From the NCBI GenBank assembly GCA_032716605.1, contig JAVRFV010002325.1, positions 174,040 through 238,039 on the forward strand: a stretch of DNA of 64,000 nt, read 5' to 3'. The notes beneath the pieces are model-generated. The model saw only the letters and a list, made by a program, of their open reading frames with translations, searched no databases and was not told where the DNA came from. This document shows positions 31,973 to 42,734 of this stretch, one piece after another. The position numbers were made by a program, and so were the translations under genes. The DNA is from Paralithodes platypus (taxonomy: Eukaryota; Arthropoda; Malacostraca; Decapoda; Lithodidae). Position 1 is the stretch's first letter. Each line of letters begins with the position of its first letter.

Positions 31973-34879
31973 CCATCTTAGGAGATTTCAACGTTCACCA
32001 CCGCCAATGGCTCTCCTCTCACACTACTGATCCACCTGGTGAACAAGCCTACGTCTTTTCTATCCTAAATGACCTAGAGCAGTTAGTTCAGCAACCCACC
32101 CGTATCCCGGATCGCATCGGAGATCGGCCCAACATTCTTGACCTGTTTCTAACTTCTAACCCTTCTTCTTATACTGTCGATCTTTTCTCTCCTTTGGGCT
32201 CCTCCGACCATAAACTTATCTCTCCAGTACAGCCACCCGATCCTCCTAGCCGGCGGCGCTTGTGGCACTTTGGCGCTGCCGACTGGGAGGCTCTTCGGCA
32301 GTACTTCTTTGATTTCCCATGGAATGATTTCTGCTTCCATGGCCGAGGACCCTCGGAGAGTGCTGAACGCATTACCGAGGTAATCCTATCGGGCATGGAA
32401 GCATACATTCCATTCTCTTTCTCTCAGTCTAATGCTAAAAAATCTTGGTTTACTCACGCCTGTTCTACTGCTGTCCGCAATAAGGAGGAAGCATTCAAAC
32501 GGTACCGACGCCTTAAAACTCAAGACTCTCATTCTTCATATGTTTCTGCCCGGAATCAAGCCAAATCTGTTCTTCGACTTGCCAAACACTCTTTCATCAA
32601 TAATAAATGCACTGAACTATCCAACTCTAGCTCTTCCCAAGCTTTCTGGCATCTAGCCAAAAACCTCTCCAACAATTTCTCTTCCTCGTCTTTCCCTCCC
32701 CTTTCCCACTCTGATGGCACAACCATCACTTCTTCCTCTGACAAAGCTAAACTCTTCGCTCAAACTTTTGCTAGAAACTCCACCTTGGATGATTCCGGTG
32801 CTATTCCTCCCTCTCCGCCCTCCTCTCTCTTACTTATGCCTAATATCCTAATCTCTTCTAAAGATGTACTTTCTACCCTCTCTGGGCTTAACACTAATAA
32901 GGCGTACGGTCCGGACGGTGTTCCTCCTGTTGTTCTCAAAAACTGTGTTTCCGTGCTGACTCCCTGCCTAGGCAAACTCTTTCGTCTCTGTCTATCCTCT
33001 AACGTCTTCCCTTCATGCTGGAAGTTTGCTCACATTCAACCTGTCCCAAAGAAGGGTGACCGCTCTCAACCCTCCAACTATCGTCCAATTGCTCTTATCT
33101 CTTGTCTTTCTAAAGTTTTTGAAACTATTCTTGCTTGCAAATTTCTTAAGCATTTCTCTTCTCATAATCTGCTCTCAGATCGCCAGTATGGCTTCCTTAA
33201 CCCTCTCACCACGGAAGGACTCTTGAACGCCCATAAAAAAGCATATAACAGCTGCCCGGAAGGCCTCTTGAACGCCCAGTGGTTGAAAGCCTGTGAGCTT
33301 CGTGTGCGAGGCGTCGGTCCGACGCATGAAAACAACAGCCGGCTGGACCGACGCCCCGCATCTCCGGCCACAAGAAGGAGAGCGTCGCTTGTTCGTGTGT
33401 GCCTGTATGTTGTTGTTAAGTATCGAAAAGTGGTGTAAAGTGGCTGTTTTGGCCATAAAGTTATCTCCAATGAAATCATCATCACAGCTCAACCAGTTGA
33501 CTTAGAGAGCTCTACTTAATGCCATTCTACAGGTAAATAACACAGATACGCTTGGGGATGCGCGGAAATGCGGGAAGCAGTCTGATTAACGAATATACAG
33601 TAGCCTAGCCTAGACGTTTTACGGCTAAAACACCCGGGTTTCGAGGAATATATATATAATACATAGCCGGGGCTGGAGGGTTAAGGGTCGCTCTACTGGT
33701 GATCTTCTTTCATATCTTACTAACTCTTGGTCATCCTCCTTTCAGGACTTCGGTGAGACTTTTTCTATTGCACTAGACATATCGAAAGCCTTCGATAGAG
33801 TCTGGCATAAATCTTTAATTTCTAAACTACCCTCCTTCGGTTTCTATCCCTCCATCTGTGCCTTTGTCTCTAATTTCCTTTCCGGCCGTTCCATAGCTGC
33901 GGTTGTGGACGGTCATTGTTCACTTCCTCACCCTATAAACTCCGGTGTTCCTCAGGGCTCTGTCCTATCTCCTATTCTCTTTCTAATTTTTATAAATGAT
34001 CTCCTTAACTGTACCTTAATTCCCATCCATTCATACGCAGACGACTCAACCTTACACTACTCCATTAGTTTTTCAGAACGCCCCAGCCAGCAATCCCTCA
34101 ACGACAAACGTAATGAAGCCATAGAACTCTTAAATTCTGATCTAAATACTATTTCCAATTGGGGCAGAGAAAACCTTGTTAACTTTAATGCTTCCAAAAC
34201 CCAATTTCTCCATCTATCTACCCGTCAGGATCTCCCAGCGGACTATCCCTTATTCTTCAACAATACAAAAATTAACCCATCATCTTCTCTCAATATTCTT
34301 GGTGTCTCTTTTTCTTCTGCTCTCATTTGGAAGGACCATATTACCAGTCTTGCTAAGGCAGCCTCCCAGAAGCTGGGTGTGCTCAACCGCCTTAGGGGGT
34401 TCTTTTCCCCTGCACAGCTTCTTGCTCTGTACAGGGGCATAGTGCACCCTTGTATTGAGTATTGTTCACATGTGTGGGGAGGTTCCTCTCACACCGCTCT
34501 CCTAGACAAAGTTGAAAGGAAGGCCTTTCGTATCATTAACTCCCGTCCACTCACCAACTCTCTGCAATCTCTCTCTCTCCGCCGCAATGTTGCATCTATC
34601 TCGCTATTCTATCGCTACTATAATAATCAGTGTTCCTCAGAGCTATCCCAGTGCATACCACCTCCTTTACGTAGGGCACGTGGTACCCGTCTTGCAACTC
34701 AATCCCACCCCTACTCTGTGCAACTCTCCAACCCAAGAGTGAAACGTTACTCTCAAACTTTCTTCTACTCAACATCTGAGCTCTGGAACTCTCTCCCAGA
34801 ATCAGTCTTTCCCTCTTCCTATGACTTAAATTGCTTCAAACTCCGTGTGTCCAGGCATTTTGGCTCGAACGTCCCTTGA
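31973..34879 (+). pseudogene. LINE ORF2 (partial endonuclease and RT), split by a 480-bp insertion
   Basis: Endonuclease C-terminal half: [32 protein letters not shown]. The RT starts at [20 protein letters not shown], then [32 protein letters not shown] and SDRQYGF. After the insertion come TFSIALDISKAFDRVWHKSL, NSGVPQGSVLSP, the active site SYADDSTLHY and NLVNFNASKTQFL. The C-terminal region continues to WNSLPESVF. Apart from the 480-bp insertion (33201-33680) the frame is open on both sides, so decay is recent. Clade is probably CR1/Rex/Jockey-like; not resolvable by eye. Confidence 0.8.
33201..33680. mobile_element. TTAA-flanked non-autonomous element inside the LINE RT
   Basis: TTAA at 33197-33200 and 33681-33684. 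Ends CCCTC and GAGGG are inverted. Removing it restores the RT frame around SDRQYGF and GRST, so the exact insertion is certain. An imperfect internal duplication (TCTTGAACGCCCA at about 33222 and 33266) is visible. No ORF. Confidence 0.8.
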
Positions 34880-34974
34880 TTTTGGCCCTGTCACTCTTTC
34901 AACTATGGGGGAGGCACTCGCTATAGGCAGTTATGCCTTTTGCCTCCCTCAATCACATAGAAAAAAAAAAAAAA

Positions 34975-36037
34975 AATGGGCATAGGGTCTGTGAACTGGT
35001 TTAAATCTTATCTTAGTGGTAGAACCCAAAGAGTCAAAATTGATGATAATATATCTGATCCTATGCCAATTAACTGTGGGGTCCCGCAGGGAAGCATCCT
35101 TGGTCCCTTACTCTTTCTCTGTTATGTGAACGACATGGAACTGAGCGTCTCATGTAAATTATTACTGTATGCAGACGACAGCGTGCTTCTGGTTTCAGGA
35201 AAAGACCCAATAAGTATTGCCGCTTCACTTTCCAAAGAACTAGAATCATGTAGTGAATGGCTAGTGGACAATAGACTATCTCTTCACCTGGGCAAGACGG
35301 AAGCCATCTTATGTGGAACAAAACGCAAACTGAAAGACATTGTGGGCTTCTCGGTCAACTGTAATGATATTCCTATAACAACAGTGTCACAAGTTAAATA
35401 TCTCGGACTAAAACTGGACGCGAGTTTGTCAGGTGAAACAATTTTGGAATCTATCCTGAGTAAGTGTAGAGCACGTATAAAATACCTGTATAGACAGGTG
35501 GGATGCTTGCCCGCGGCGACCAAAAAGACCCTCTGCCAAGCGCTTGTTCAATGTCATTTTGACTATTCTGTGTCATCCTGGTACTCTGCATCATCTAAAT
35601 CAGCACAGCACAAACTTCAGGTCACTCAAAATAAAATGGTTAGGTTCATGCTGAACCTAGGACCCAGATCACATGTTGGCCAGGAACAACTTCAGTCACT
35701 AGGTATGCTCAATGTCTCTGACAGGGCCAAACAAATCAGGCTCACTAATGCCTTCAAAATTTTCTATGACAGAGCTCCAGAGTATCTAAAGAATGATTTT
35801 GTTAAAGCAAATGAGAGGAGTGGACATAATACAAGAAACAGGATGTTTAATTTTAAGGTCCCGAGAATCCAAGGACAGGGTAAGCAAACATTCTTCTTCA
35901 CCGCCATCAAAGACTGGAACGACATACCCCAGTCAGTCCGTGAAAAGAGAACACTGTATTCCTTCAGACGTAGCCTGAAGGAACACCTGAACCGGACAGC
36001 TGCGAGAAGGGAGCACCAAGCTTATGTCTACTACTAA
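34975..36037 (+). pseudogene. Reverse transcriptase, C-terminal part (split LINE)
   Basis: 353 codons: GIGSVNWFKSYLSGRTQRV, NCGVPQGSILGPLLFLCYVND, active site LLYADDSVLL, then LSLHLGKTEAILCG, VKYLGLKLDASLSG, CHFDYSVSSWY and a C-terminal block ending WNDIPQSVREKRTLYSFRR. Intact within itself, but separated from its N-terminal half by the nested LINE. The start codon seen at 34976 is fortuitous. Confidence 0.85.
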
Positions 36038-36429
36038 ATGCGACATAAGAGATAGACAAACCAAACTGAAATTATTACTGATTACGGATTACTGATATTT
36101 ACTATAGGATGTAAGGTATCTTAAAATAACCCCCTAGAAATACTTTCTCTAAAGTATCTATTTCTTTATCCTCCCCATTTTCCCCAGCTAACCTAATCCC
36201 ACAAGGACCCCAATGGAAATACGCCTAACGGCCTTATTGGGCTATCCTTAGTTGGAATTATGCAAGGCTGGTACATGTCATATTTGTAACATACTATGTG
36301 GTACCAACTCTGTAAATTGCTAACTGAATAAATATTATTATTATTATTATTATTATTAATAGTTGCCAGCATATAATGAAAAGGACGTCACCGGTACTGT
36401 ACGGGTTAATCTGTGGTGAAATCTGGAAC
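36038..36429. other. LINE 3' UTR, (ATT)n tail and a MITE E end
   Basis: LINE UTR to about 36328, tail to 36358, then a family E right end (GTTGCCAGCATATAATGAAA then GGACGTCACCGGTACTGTAC) at 36360-36412. Confidence 0.6.
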
Positions 36430-38640
36430 ACCACTTTTTTTTTTTTTTTTTTTTTTTTTTAAGAGACAATGAACGGAGGAAGGAAAAACACAGATAAAAC
36501 AAAAAGGTCCATGTGCCTAAAGGCATCCTCCATTCATAAATATTTGTAACAACTGGATTTAAACTTTTGTAGATTGTAAGTTTGTGGAAAGCAACTCGAG
36601 GGAAGTGAATTCCAAAGAGTAGTAGTTCTAGGGATAAATTAATTTTGATAAGCAGAAGTTCTGCATTGTTGAGGAGAAAGTGTAAATTCATGGGCGCTCT
36701 CAGCTGCCCTAGTTCTACGGGGAAAGATGTGGAGAGGCGGAACAATTGAAGCAAGTTCCTCGGAACAATTGCTGTGAAAATATTTGTAGAATAATGCAAG
36801 GGATGCAACGTTTCTTCGTATGGATAATGTAGGAAGGTCCTGTGTGATTGCAGGGTTATTGATTAATCTAATAGCTTTATTTTGAATTTTGTCCAACTGC
36901 CTCAATGCAACCACTCCACTTCCACCCCACAGAGGTGAACAGTAATCCATCTGAGAACGCACATGACTTTTATATATTACGGCCAACTGCTCGTCAGTGA
37001 AGAATTCTCGAACTCTGTACAGGAGTCCCAGTTTTTTAGAGGCATTCTTAGCAATGCTTCTAGCATAATGTGTCCAGCTCAAGTTAGTAGTTAATGTTAC
37101 ACCGAGAATGTCAATACTAGGGGAAGTGGGAATATTTACATCATTCAAAAATATATGGGAGTCAGTGAGATTCTGTCGGTTAGAAAATTGAATGTACTTG
37201 GTTTTCTGTGCATTAAAGGAAACTAGATTCTTTTGTCCCCATCCATTAATTCTAGAAAGGTCCTGGTTCAGAGAAATTGCAGTGTTTATTTTTGAATTTA
37301 TAAGATCGGGTTGGGTGAAAGAATTGGTAAAGGTGAAGGAACTGTGGAGTGTTGAGTCATCTGCGTAGGAATGTATTGGATTATGAGTGGTAGATATGAG
37401 ATCATTGATATGAATGAGGAACAGAGTTGGGGCCAAAACTGATCCCTGGGGAACACCAGCATTTATTGAGTGAAATTGAGAATAAAGGCCATCTACCATT
37501 ACACATATTTTTCTGTTATGAAGATAAGAAGAAATTAGTGGAACTAATGATGCAAGGCCGTAGTGTGACATCTTCGACAATAAGGATTGATGCCAGACTC
37601 TATCAAATGCCTTTGATATATCCAGTGCTATTGTATGTGTTTCACCATGTTGATCTGTAGCTTGGTTGATTTGATGCGTAAGAAGGCAAAGACTGTCTGC
37701 AGTTGATCGACATCGTCTAAAACCATATTGCCTATCACTGATTAATTTATTATTCTCAAGATGCTTAATTATGTGATTATTTAATATAATTTCAAAGACT
37801 TTACCAAGAGTGGAAGTTATAGCTATTGGTCTGTAGTTTGATGGATCTGAAGAGGCACCTTTATTAGGCACTGGATGGATGTTTGCTTCTTTCCAGGGTA
37901 CTGGGAAGCATGAGGTATGAGTACACAGACGGAAATTTTTTGCCAATACAGGAGCGAGCACCAAGGAGCAATTCTTAAGTACTATTGGAGGAATTTCATC
38001 TGGACCAGGAGCCTTATCTACTGAGAGATTCTGCAAAATAGTTTTGACATGTCTGGTGTGGGTCTTAAGTGAGGGAATTTCAGGCGAATTAAAATTAAGT
38101 ACAGGGACATCTTGATTTATTTCATCTAAGGTCGAGTTGGTGGAGAAAATATCCGCAAGAAGGTTAGCTTTACCTCGTGGGTCACTTACAAGATTGCCAG
38201 TCGGAGATTTTAATGGTGGAATGGATGAAGCAGTAGTGAAGTTGGATTTGAATGAGTTAAGAGTAGACCAAAATATTTTGTTATCATTTGGATTATTTAG
38301 ATTTTAGAAGTTTATTTGCCTGGTTGTGGAGAAAGTTTGATTTAGTTAGGTTTAATACAGTTTTGGCATGATTTCTGATGTTTCTAAAGTAATTAAAGGC
38401 TTCATGTGTTTTTTATCTTGTGTATGCATTGTAGGCTATTGCTTTTTGTTCAGTTACTCTAGCACAATTATGGTCATACCATTTAGGTGAATTAGATCTT
38501 TTACTGTACTTTTGATGAGGAATAAAAGTTTCCATTCCAATTTTTACAAAATCTTGTATGTGGCTCAAGGTGGTGTGTACATCATTAGAAAAGAAAGAGG
38601 TCCAGGGAATATCAATAAAGACCTCATCTATATCCTCAAT
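36430..38640 (-). mobile_element. Poly-A LINE, 5'-truncated, relative of 31973-34974
   Basis: The poly-T at 36437-36461 is the A tail on the minus strand. The 5' break is inside the endonuclease C-terminus near 38640. Confidence 0.8.
36639..38640 (-). pseudogene. LINE endonuclease end and reverse transcriptase
   Basis: From 38036 the RT is open for 465 codons: [98 protein letters not shown], active site SYADDSTLHS, then NLVSFNAQKTKYIQFS, ILGVTLTTNLSW and a C-terminal region. Upstream (38640-38040) the endonuclease tail (PWTSFFSND, WYDHNCARVTEQKA) is visible but contains stops. This is the best preserved RT core of its family in the window. Confidence 0.85.
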
Positions 38641-38956
38641 TCAAAATCATAAAACTTCAAAGCAATACCAATATATGAAGCACATAGGACCAGAAGTTAT
38701 ATCACTCAGAATCAAAATGAATTATTAAAGGGATAGGGAAACCGACTCTGTATCCCAATAAAGTTTCATTTATGCACCATGGAAGTAAAAGAATGGTTGA
38801 TTTTGCTATTACAGTACTGTATATAAAAAAAAAACGATGCATCCATACGTGCGAATTTGACAGAAAATGTGCCAAGTGCCATTTTCCTAAAAACAAATAA
38901 AATTTGATGTGATTCCCATACATATAACACTTGTCTTTAATTAAGTTTCCTCCTTA
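38641..38956. other. Intronic sequence, no element recognised
   Basis: AT-rich, short A runs. Confidence 0.4.
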
Positions 38957-39049
38957 GCGTTAGCTAAGGCCAGCCCTATGAGAATCTCTTATAGTGACTC
39001 AGTGGTCTGGTTAAATTAATGTACACAAAAATAAAAAAATAAAATAAAG
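38957..39049 (+). mobile_element. Dispersed repeat family A, tail-only copy 3
   Basis: Last about 65 bp of family A (GCCAGCCCTATGAGA.. GGTCTGGTTAAA) followed by an A-rich tail that ends within 5 bp of the splice donor of the exon at 39054. Confidence 0.7.
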
Positions 39050-39053
39050 TTAC

Positions 39054-39275
39054 CTTCTTCATGTTCCATAGCAAATGCCTGGTGCTCATTCCCGCCCACA
39101 AGAGTATAAATCAGCTTTCTGTTGAGCTGACTGCGGGCCATGACAGTCACGATAGGGGTGTGGGGCTCGGCATTCTCTGCTACGGTGGCGCTGTAAAACT
39201 GTCGGTCAAATATAGGCTGGGATCTGTCCACTACCTTTAGTCGCACGGTGACTTGTGATGAGAGAGGTGGAGACC
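39054..39275 (-). CDS. Fat-like cadherin exon: end of a repeat and start of the next
   Basis: 222 nt with acceptor CCTAG (39277-39276) and donor GTAACT (39053 leftwards), phase 1 at both ends. The product reads SPPLSSQVTVRLKVVDRSQP (repeat end and an atypical linker lacking DxNDN), then IFDRQFYSATVAENAEPH, VMARSQLNRKLIYTLVGGN and AFAMEHEE. The linker and the RKLIYTL block resemble the FAT1-3 segment with VDKNMPVFEKPFY. Joined to the exon at 30369 it gives HEE-G-LIRVQDELDYE without a break, completing a cadherin repeat. No defect is seen. Confidence 0.9.
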
Positions 39276-39450
39276 CTAGGAAAGAAATTATAATGTAAAA
39301 CTTGAAAAATAAACAAACCAAAACTTATACGAACACAGAAAAAAGACAAAACAACTAATCAAAATCGCTATGTGGAAACAACGCTTAAGTAAAATAATAA
39401 TTTATAAATAAAAGAACAATATCCACCACATAGGGTGTACATTACTACAT

Positions 39451-40334
39451 CATCATCATCATCATCATCATCATCTCCGACGCCTTGTTTCCCCCTGGGA
39501 AACCCCCACTAGAGGATGGCCATGACAGAAACGTCTCCAAGCTACTTTGTCAAGACATGCCTCCTTTGCCCGTGCCACAATGCCCCTTCCACTACGTGGA
39601 AGTTTTTCTTCAATATATTTTTCCACTTTCTTTTCCCATACCATAGGTGGTCTTCCACTATTAGTGGTTCCACTCACCTGACTCCCATATATCTTTCTTG
39701 GCATTCTGTCTTCATCCATTCTCTGAACATGACCATACCACCTCAAAGTACTTCTCTTTATCCACTCAACCACACCACAATCAATGCCCAAAGCCTGCTC
39801 TTCCATTCCAAAGGACTCATACACTTCCCTATTACTTGGCCCATCTAGCCTATTCATGCCAGCTGCCATTCTGAAAAAGCTCCTCTCCACAGCTCTCAGT
39901 TTGAAGAGGTCCTCGTCACTTGCCGTCCATGTCTCGCTTCCATACGAGAGTGTTGGGAGCAGCACACTGTTTCTCAGTGACTTTTTGACTTCCTGGCTAA
40001 CCATTCTTCCTTTGAGAATACTATCAAGTTCTCCAATCACCTTTCTCCCTTGCAGTTTTCTCTCTTTTATCTCACTCTCCATTTTACCATATTTGCATAG
40101 TACAGCTCCCAAATACTTGAAACTTTCAACCTCTTCTAGTACTTAATTTTTCATTTTTATTTTACAACTTTTCTTGTGTTCTTTCTTGATTCTATATTTT
40201 TCCTTAAAATCTATGGTTTCATGCATTCTTCTCTCAAACACCATTACCTTACATTTCCCTACATTGACCTTAACTTTCTCTTTTCACATACCCTGTCAAA
40301 GTCAGTGACCACTCTCTGAAGTTCATTTCCGCCA
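39451..40334 (-). mobile_element. LINE family D, 5'-truncated, (GAT)n tail, 12-bp target duplication
   Basis: ACATTACTACAT flanks the insertion at 39439-39450 and 40335-40346. The target is the Penelope-like terminal repeat. On the minus strand the tail is (GAT)n. Confidence 0.85.
39471..40334 (-). pseudogene. LINE D reverse transcriptase, C-terminal part
   Basis: From 40112 the frame reads LGAVLCKYGKMESEI, SVLLPTLSYGSETWT and LRWYGHVQRMDEDRMPRKIY, then a C-terminal WRRFCHGHPLVG. Upstream codons (CEKRKLKVNVGKCKVMVFE) are present with a frameshift and a stop near 40142. The catalytic core is absent because of 5' truncation. Distinct from LINE C (about half the residues agree). Confidence 0.8.
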
Positions 40335-40473
40335 ACATTACTACATGAGCAAGTTAATCTGTTTCCCAAGCAAACTAATCGCACACATAACAACGCACTA
40401 TCGTCACATTCAAGGAATTAGTCAATTTGGGAAGTCGGGGACGTTCTGGTAAATTTTTAATAAATATCAGGTA

Positions 40474-40689
40474 CAGTCGCACTAATAAGTCATGTCTCAG
40501 CACCACATATGTTTTGATCAAGAATTGGTATCAGCAATATCTAAGCTTCATTTCTTTATATTGAGTGAAATATACAAACATGTTCCTACACTTACCCGCC
40601 CTATTCAACATCTGAGACAGCAACATCTGAGACAGCACAGAGCAAGGCAAACATAATGACAGCTGGAACATGACTTATTAGCACGACCG
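40474..40689. mobile_element. TA-flanked MITE, 216 bp (mariner-like ends)
   Basis: TA on both sides (40472-40473, 40690-40691). Inverted ends CAGTCGCACTAATAAGTCAT and CGGTCGTGCTAATAAGTCAT. Both arms match the arms of 42438-44321. Contains a small duplication (CAACATCTGAGACAG twice). Confidence 0.8.
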
Positions 40690-41175
40690 TACATTTAGTT
40701 TATATATTTTACAGGACTTGGTGTGCGAAAATTTGAAAACAATTGAACAAAACAAAACAAATATGTATTAATGAATTCCAGCACTATTCATGAAGAAGAA
40801 TAAACAAAAATAATTACCTGTACTTAAGAATATAGCACTTTCCCAATTTGATTCATTAGTATTATAATACAAAAAAATGTATAGCCTTCAAGTGAGTACA
40901 ATTTACATATATTTCTATAACATCAACAGAAACCTTGTACTATGGGTAGCGCCAACAAACCTTGTACTATGGGTAGCGCCAACGAACTTGACAATAATCT
41001 TGATCCCTGACCTCTACGTAACTCAAAAGGGCCTAGAGCAAACTGGCTGTAAATATCCACACCTATTTCCTGGTGGACTCTTCCCAAATGATAAACGTTA
41101 GCCCGATTACTTTCATTCATTCCGAATTATATGAAGTTAAGGGGTCAAGTTAGTTGGCGCTACCTATAATATACA
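40690..41175. other. Intronic sequence
   Basis: Includes a 27-bp tandem duplication at 40931-40984 (ACCTTGTACTATGGGTAGCG). No exon is visible, although a Fat-like exon would be expected in this interval. Confidence 0.5.
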
Positions 41176-41189
41176 ATTATTGCACCATA

Positions 41190-41414
41190 GCATATTTTTG
41201 CTTTTATTTCAGCTACATTTATTATACATCTGCATTATATTGTAGCTATGTGTAGACAATTTTGTGCAGTTTAAGAAGGATCTGTGGTAGTAAAAAGGGT
41301 TTAACGAGATAGTTGGAAGGCCGTTAATTGCTTGAGGACCTTTTTGAACTGAATACAATCATCTAATAGCAGCCAGAATATAGTTGAAAGTACATCACCA
41401 GTACAGAAGGGGTT
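41190..41414 (+). mobile_element. Family E MITE
   Basis: Left arm TTTTTGCTTTTATTTCAGCT, internal CAGTTTAAGAAGGATCTGTG, right end ACATCACCAGTACAGAAGGG then GTTAA. The left terminus is not clearly delimited. Confidence 0.65.
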
Positions 41415-41701
41415 AAAACCTTCAATAAACTTTGTCATGACTGATTGATTCAACATTTTAAATGAAAAAGTTTAAACAATGTATGCAGCTACTGTGTACT
41501 GTATACAAATATTTCAGACAATTGTGTCTGTCATTTTTAAAAACTTGATATAAGATTGCCTAATAAACATTGGAATTAACTAACATACAATCAATTAAAA
41601 AAATTGGGTATAATTAAGAGAGTTGTGGAAAAATTAAAGATAGATATAACCAAATATCTGCAGTCAACGTAATTCTATACAAGCCAACCCTATAGACTGA
41701 C

Positions 41702-41875
41702 CCTAAAGACTGCCCTGCGCCCCTTGGTCCTCCTGCCGCCCTCAGCGTCCACAGAGATGACACCATAATAGGGAGTGTTGACGAAGATGGAGGCGTTGTC
41801 ATTCTTGTCCTGAACCACCACGTGTACCTGCACGTGGGCCACTCTCGCTGGGTTTGTGTGAGCCACGCTGCGAAC
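41702..41875 (-). CDS. Fat-like cadherin exon: repeat boundary (3' edge uncertain)
   Basis: Acceptor TTTTACAG before 41875. The frame reads VRSVAHTNPARVAHVQVHVV, linker VQDKNDNASIF, then VNTPYYGVISVDAEGG, matching the FAT-family pattern (NDNAPVFV.LPYY..V.VDAE). Beyond this the frame continues RRTKGRRAVFR before a stop at 41690. The best donor is GTCAGT after 41702 (phase 0), which is weak. The remaining about 60-70 residues of the repeat, including the usual GPNGEV block, are not found before the next exon at 39275, which needs phase 1. Either an exon is missing here or the locus is altered. Confidence 0.7.
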
Positions 41876-42094
41876 CTGTAAAACACATAGAAAACATAAT
41901 TGAGTCAGAATCTTTACAAACGTTTGAGCGTAATTTAGACAAGGCATGGAGTAGACAAGATCTATTTCATAATTATAAAGCTAAACTTCAGTATGATAAA
42001 ATTGTATTGACTGCCACAGCCACCACTTTTGGTTTGGGTCCCGAGCTGGATACACATGTCTAAAAAGGCCTCTTCCAGAACTTCTACTGTTTAT

Positions 42095-42256
42095 TCAAAT
42101 GTAAAACTTGCAAACTAAACAAACCAAAACTGGGACGATACAAGATAAAGGTAAAATAACTGATCAAAATTGCTATGTGGAAATAACGCTTACTAAAATA
42201 ATACAACATTAAATAAAAGAACACAATTCACCACATAGGTGTACCTTACTACATGA
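42095..42256 (-). mobile_element. Penelope-like terminal repeat, solo truncated copy
   Basis: Inverted match to the outer 160 bp of 18205-18427 (ATGTAAAACTTGCAAAC.. CTATGTGGAAA..), with mismatches and no internal sequence. Confidence 0.75.
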
Positions 42257-42734
42257 AGAATAGTGCCAACATGACATTCATATATTATCTAACAATACGG
42301 AACAAACATGTAAATATTTCAGACACACTATGCATTGGGAAACAATTACTGTCAATCTAATGGCATCACCACTCCAACTTTAATACGGTACATGGGTGCG
42401 GTACAGGTGCCATTTTATGCACCTGAATTATACTGTACAGTTGCGCTAATAAGCCATGTCCCAGCTGTCATTACATTTGGCTTGCTCTGTGTCAGATGTT
42501 GAATAGGGTGGGTAAGTGTAGGAACATGTTTGTATATTTGGTAAATCTACAGTTATACTACCCCTCCCCCACTACCTCCCACCACCTCCTCCTTTCAAAA
42601 CATGCCTTTTAGCGTGTTTTTGGATGGTTCAGCAGACGCGGAAACTGGAAAAACACTTTTGATAAAAATTTATCACCGACCAGATCCGAGTTTTTCAGGT
42701 AATTTGTTGTTGTTTTTTATTTTTATTTTTTGCC

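Larger units (their letters stand above)
31973..34974 (+). mobile_element. Poly-A LINE nested in the (ATT)n LINE
   Basis: 5'-truncated inside its endonuclease (starts [13 protein letters not shown]), carries the RT, a 3' UTR and an A tail (34959-34974). No clear target duplication is seen. The element is itself split by a TTAA-flanked insertion at 33201-33680. A close relative lies at 36430-38640 on the other strand. Confidence 0.8.
31641..36358 (+). mobile_element. (ATT)n-tailed LINE, split by a nested LINE
   Basis: Its RT begins at 31641 (5'-truncated: VPAELKEAIVTPLFKKGN), breaks at 31972 and resumes at 34975 (GIGSVNWFKSYLSGR). It runs to a stop at 36037 with a 3' UTR and an (ATT)n tail at 36329-36358. 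The two halves join without loss of reading sense. Confidence 0.8.
39290..40455 (-). mobile_element. Penelope-like 3' end remnant, split by a LINE
   Basis: 39290-39450 and 40335-40395 are the inverted 223-bp terminal repeat. 40395-40455 matches the 3' region of the element at 18150-18205. Divergence from 18205-18427 is visible, so this is an older copy. Confidence 0.8.
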
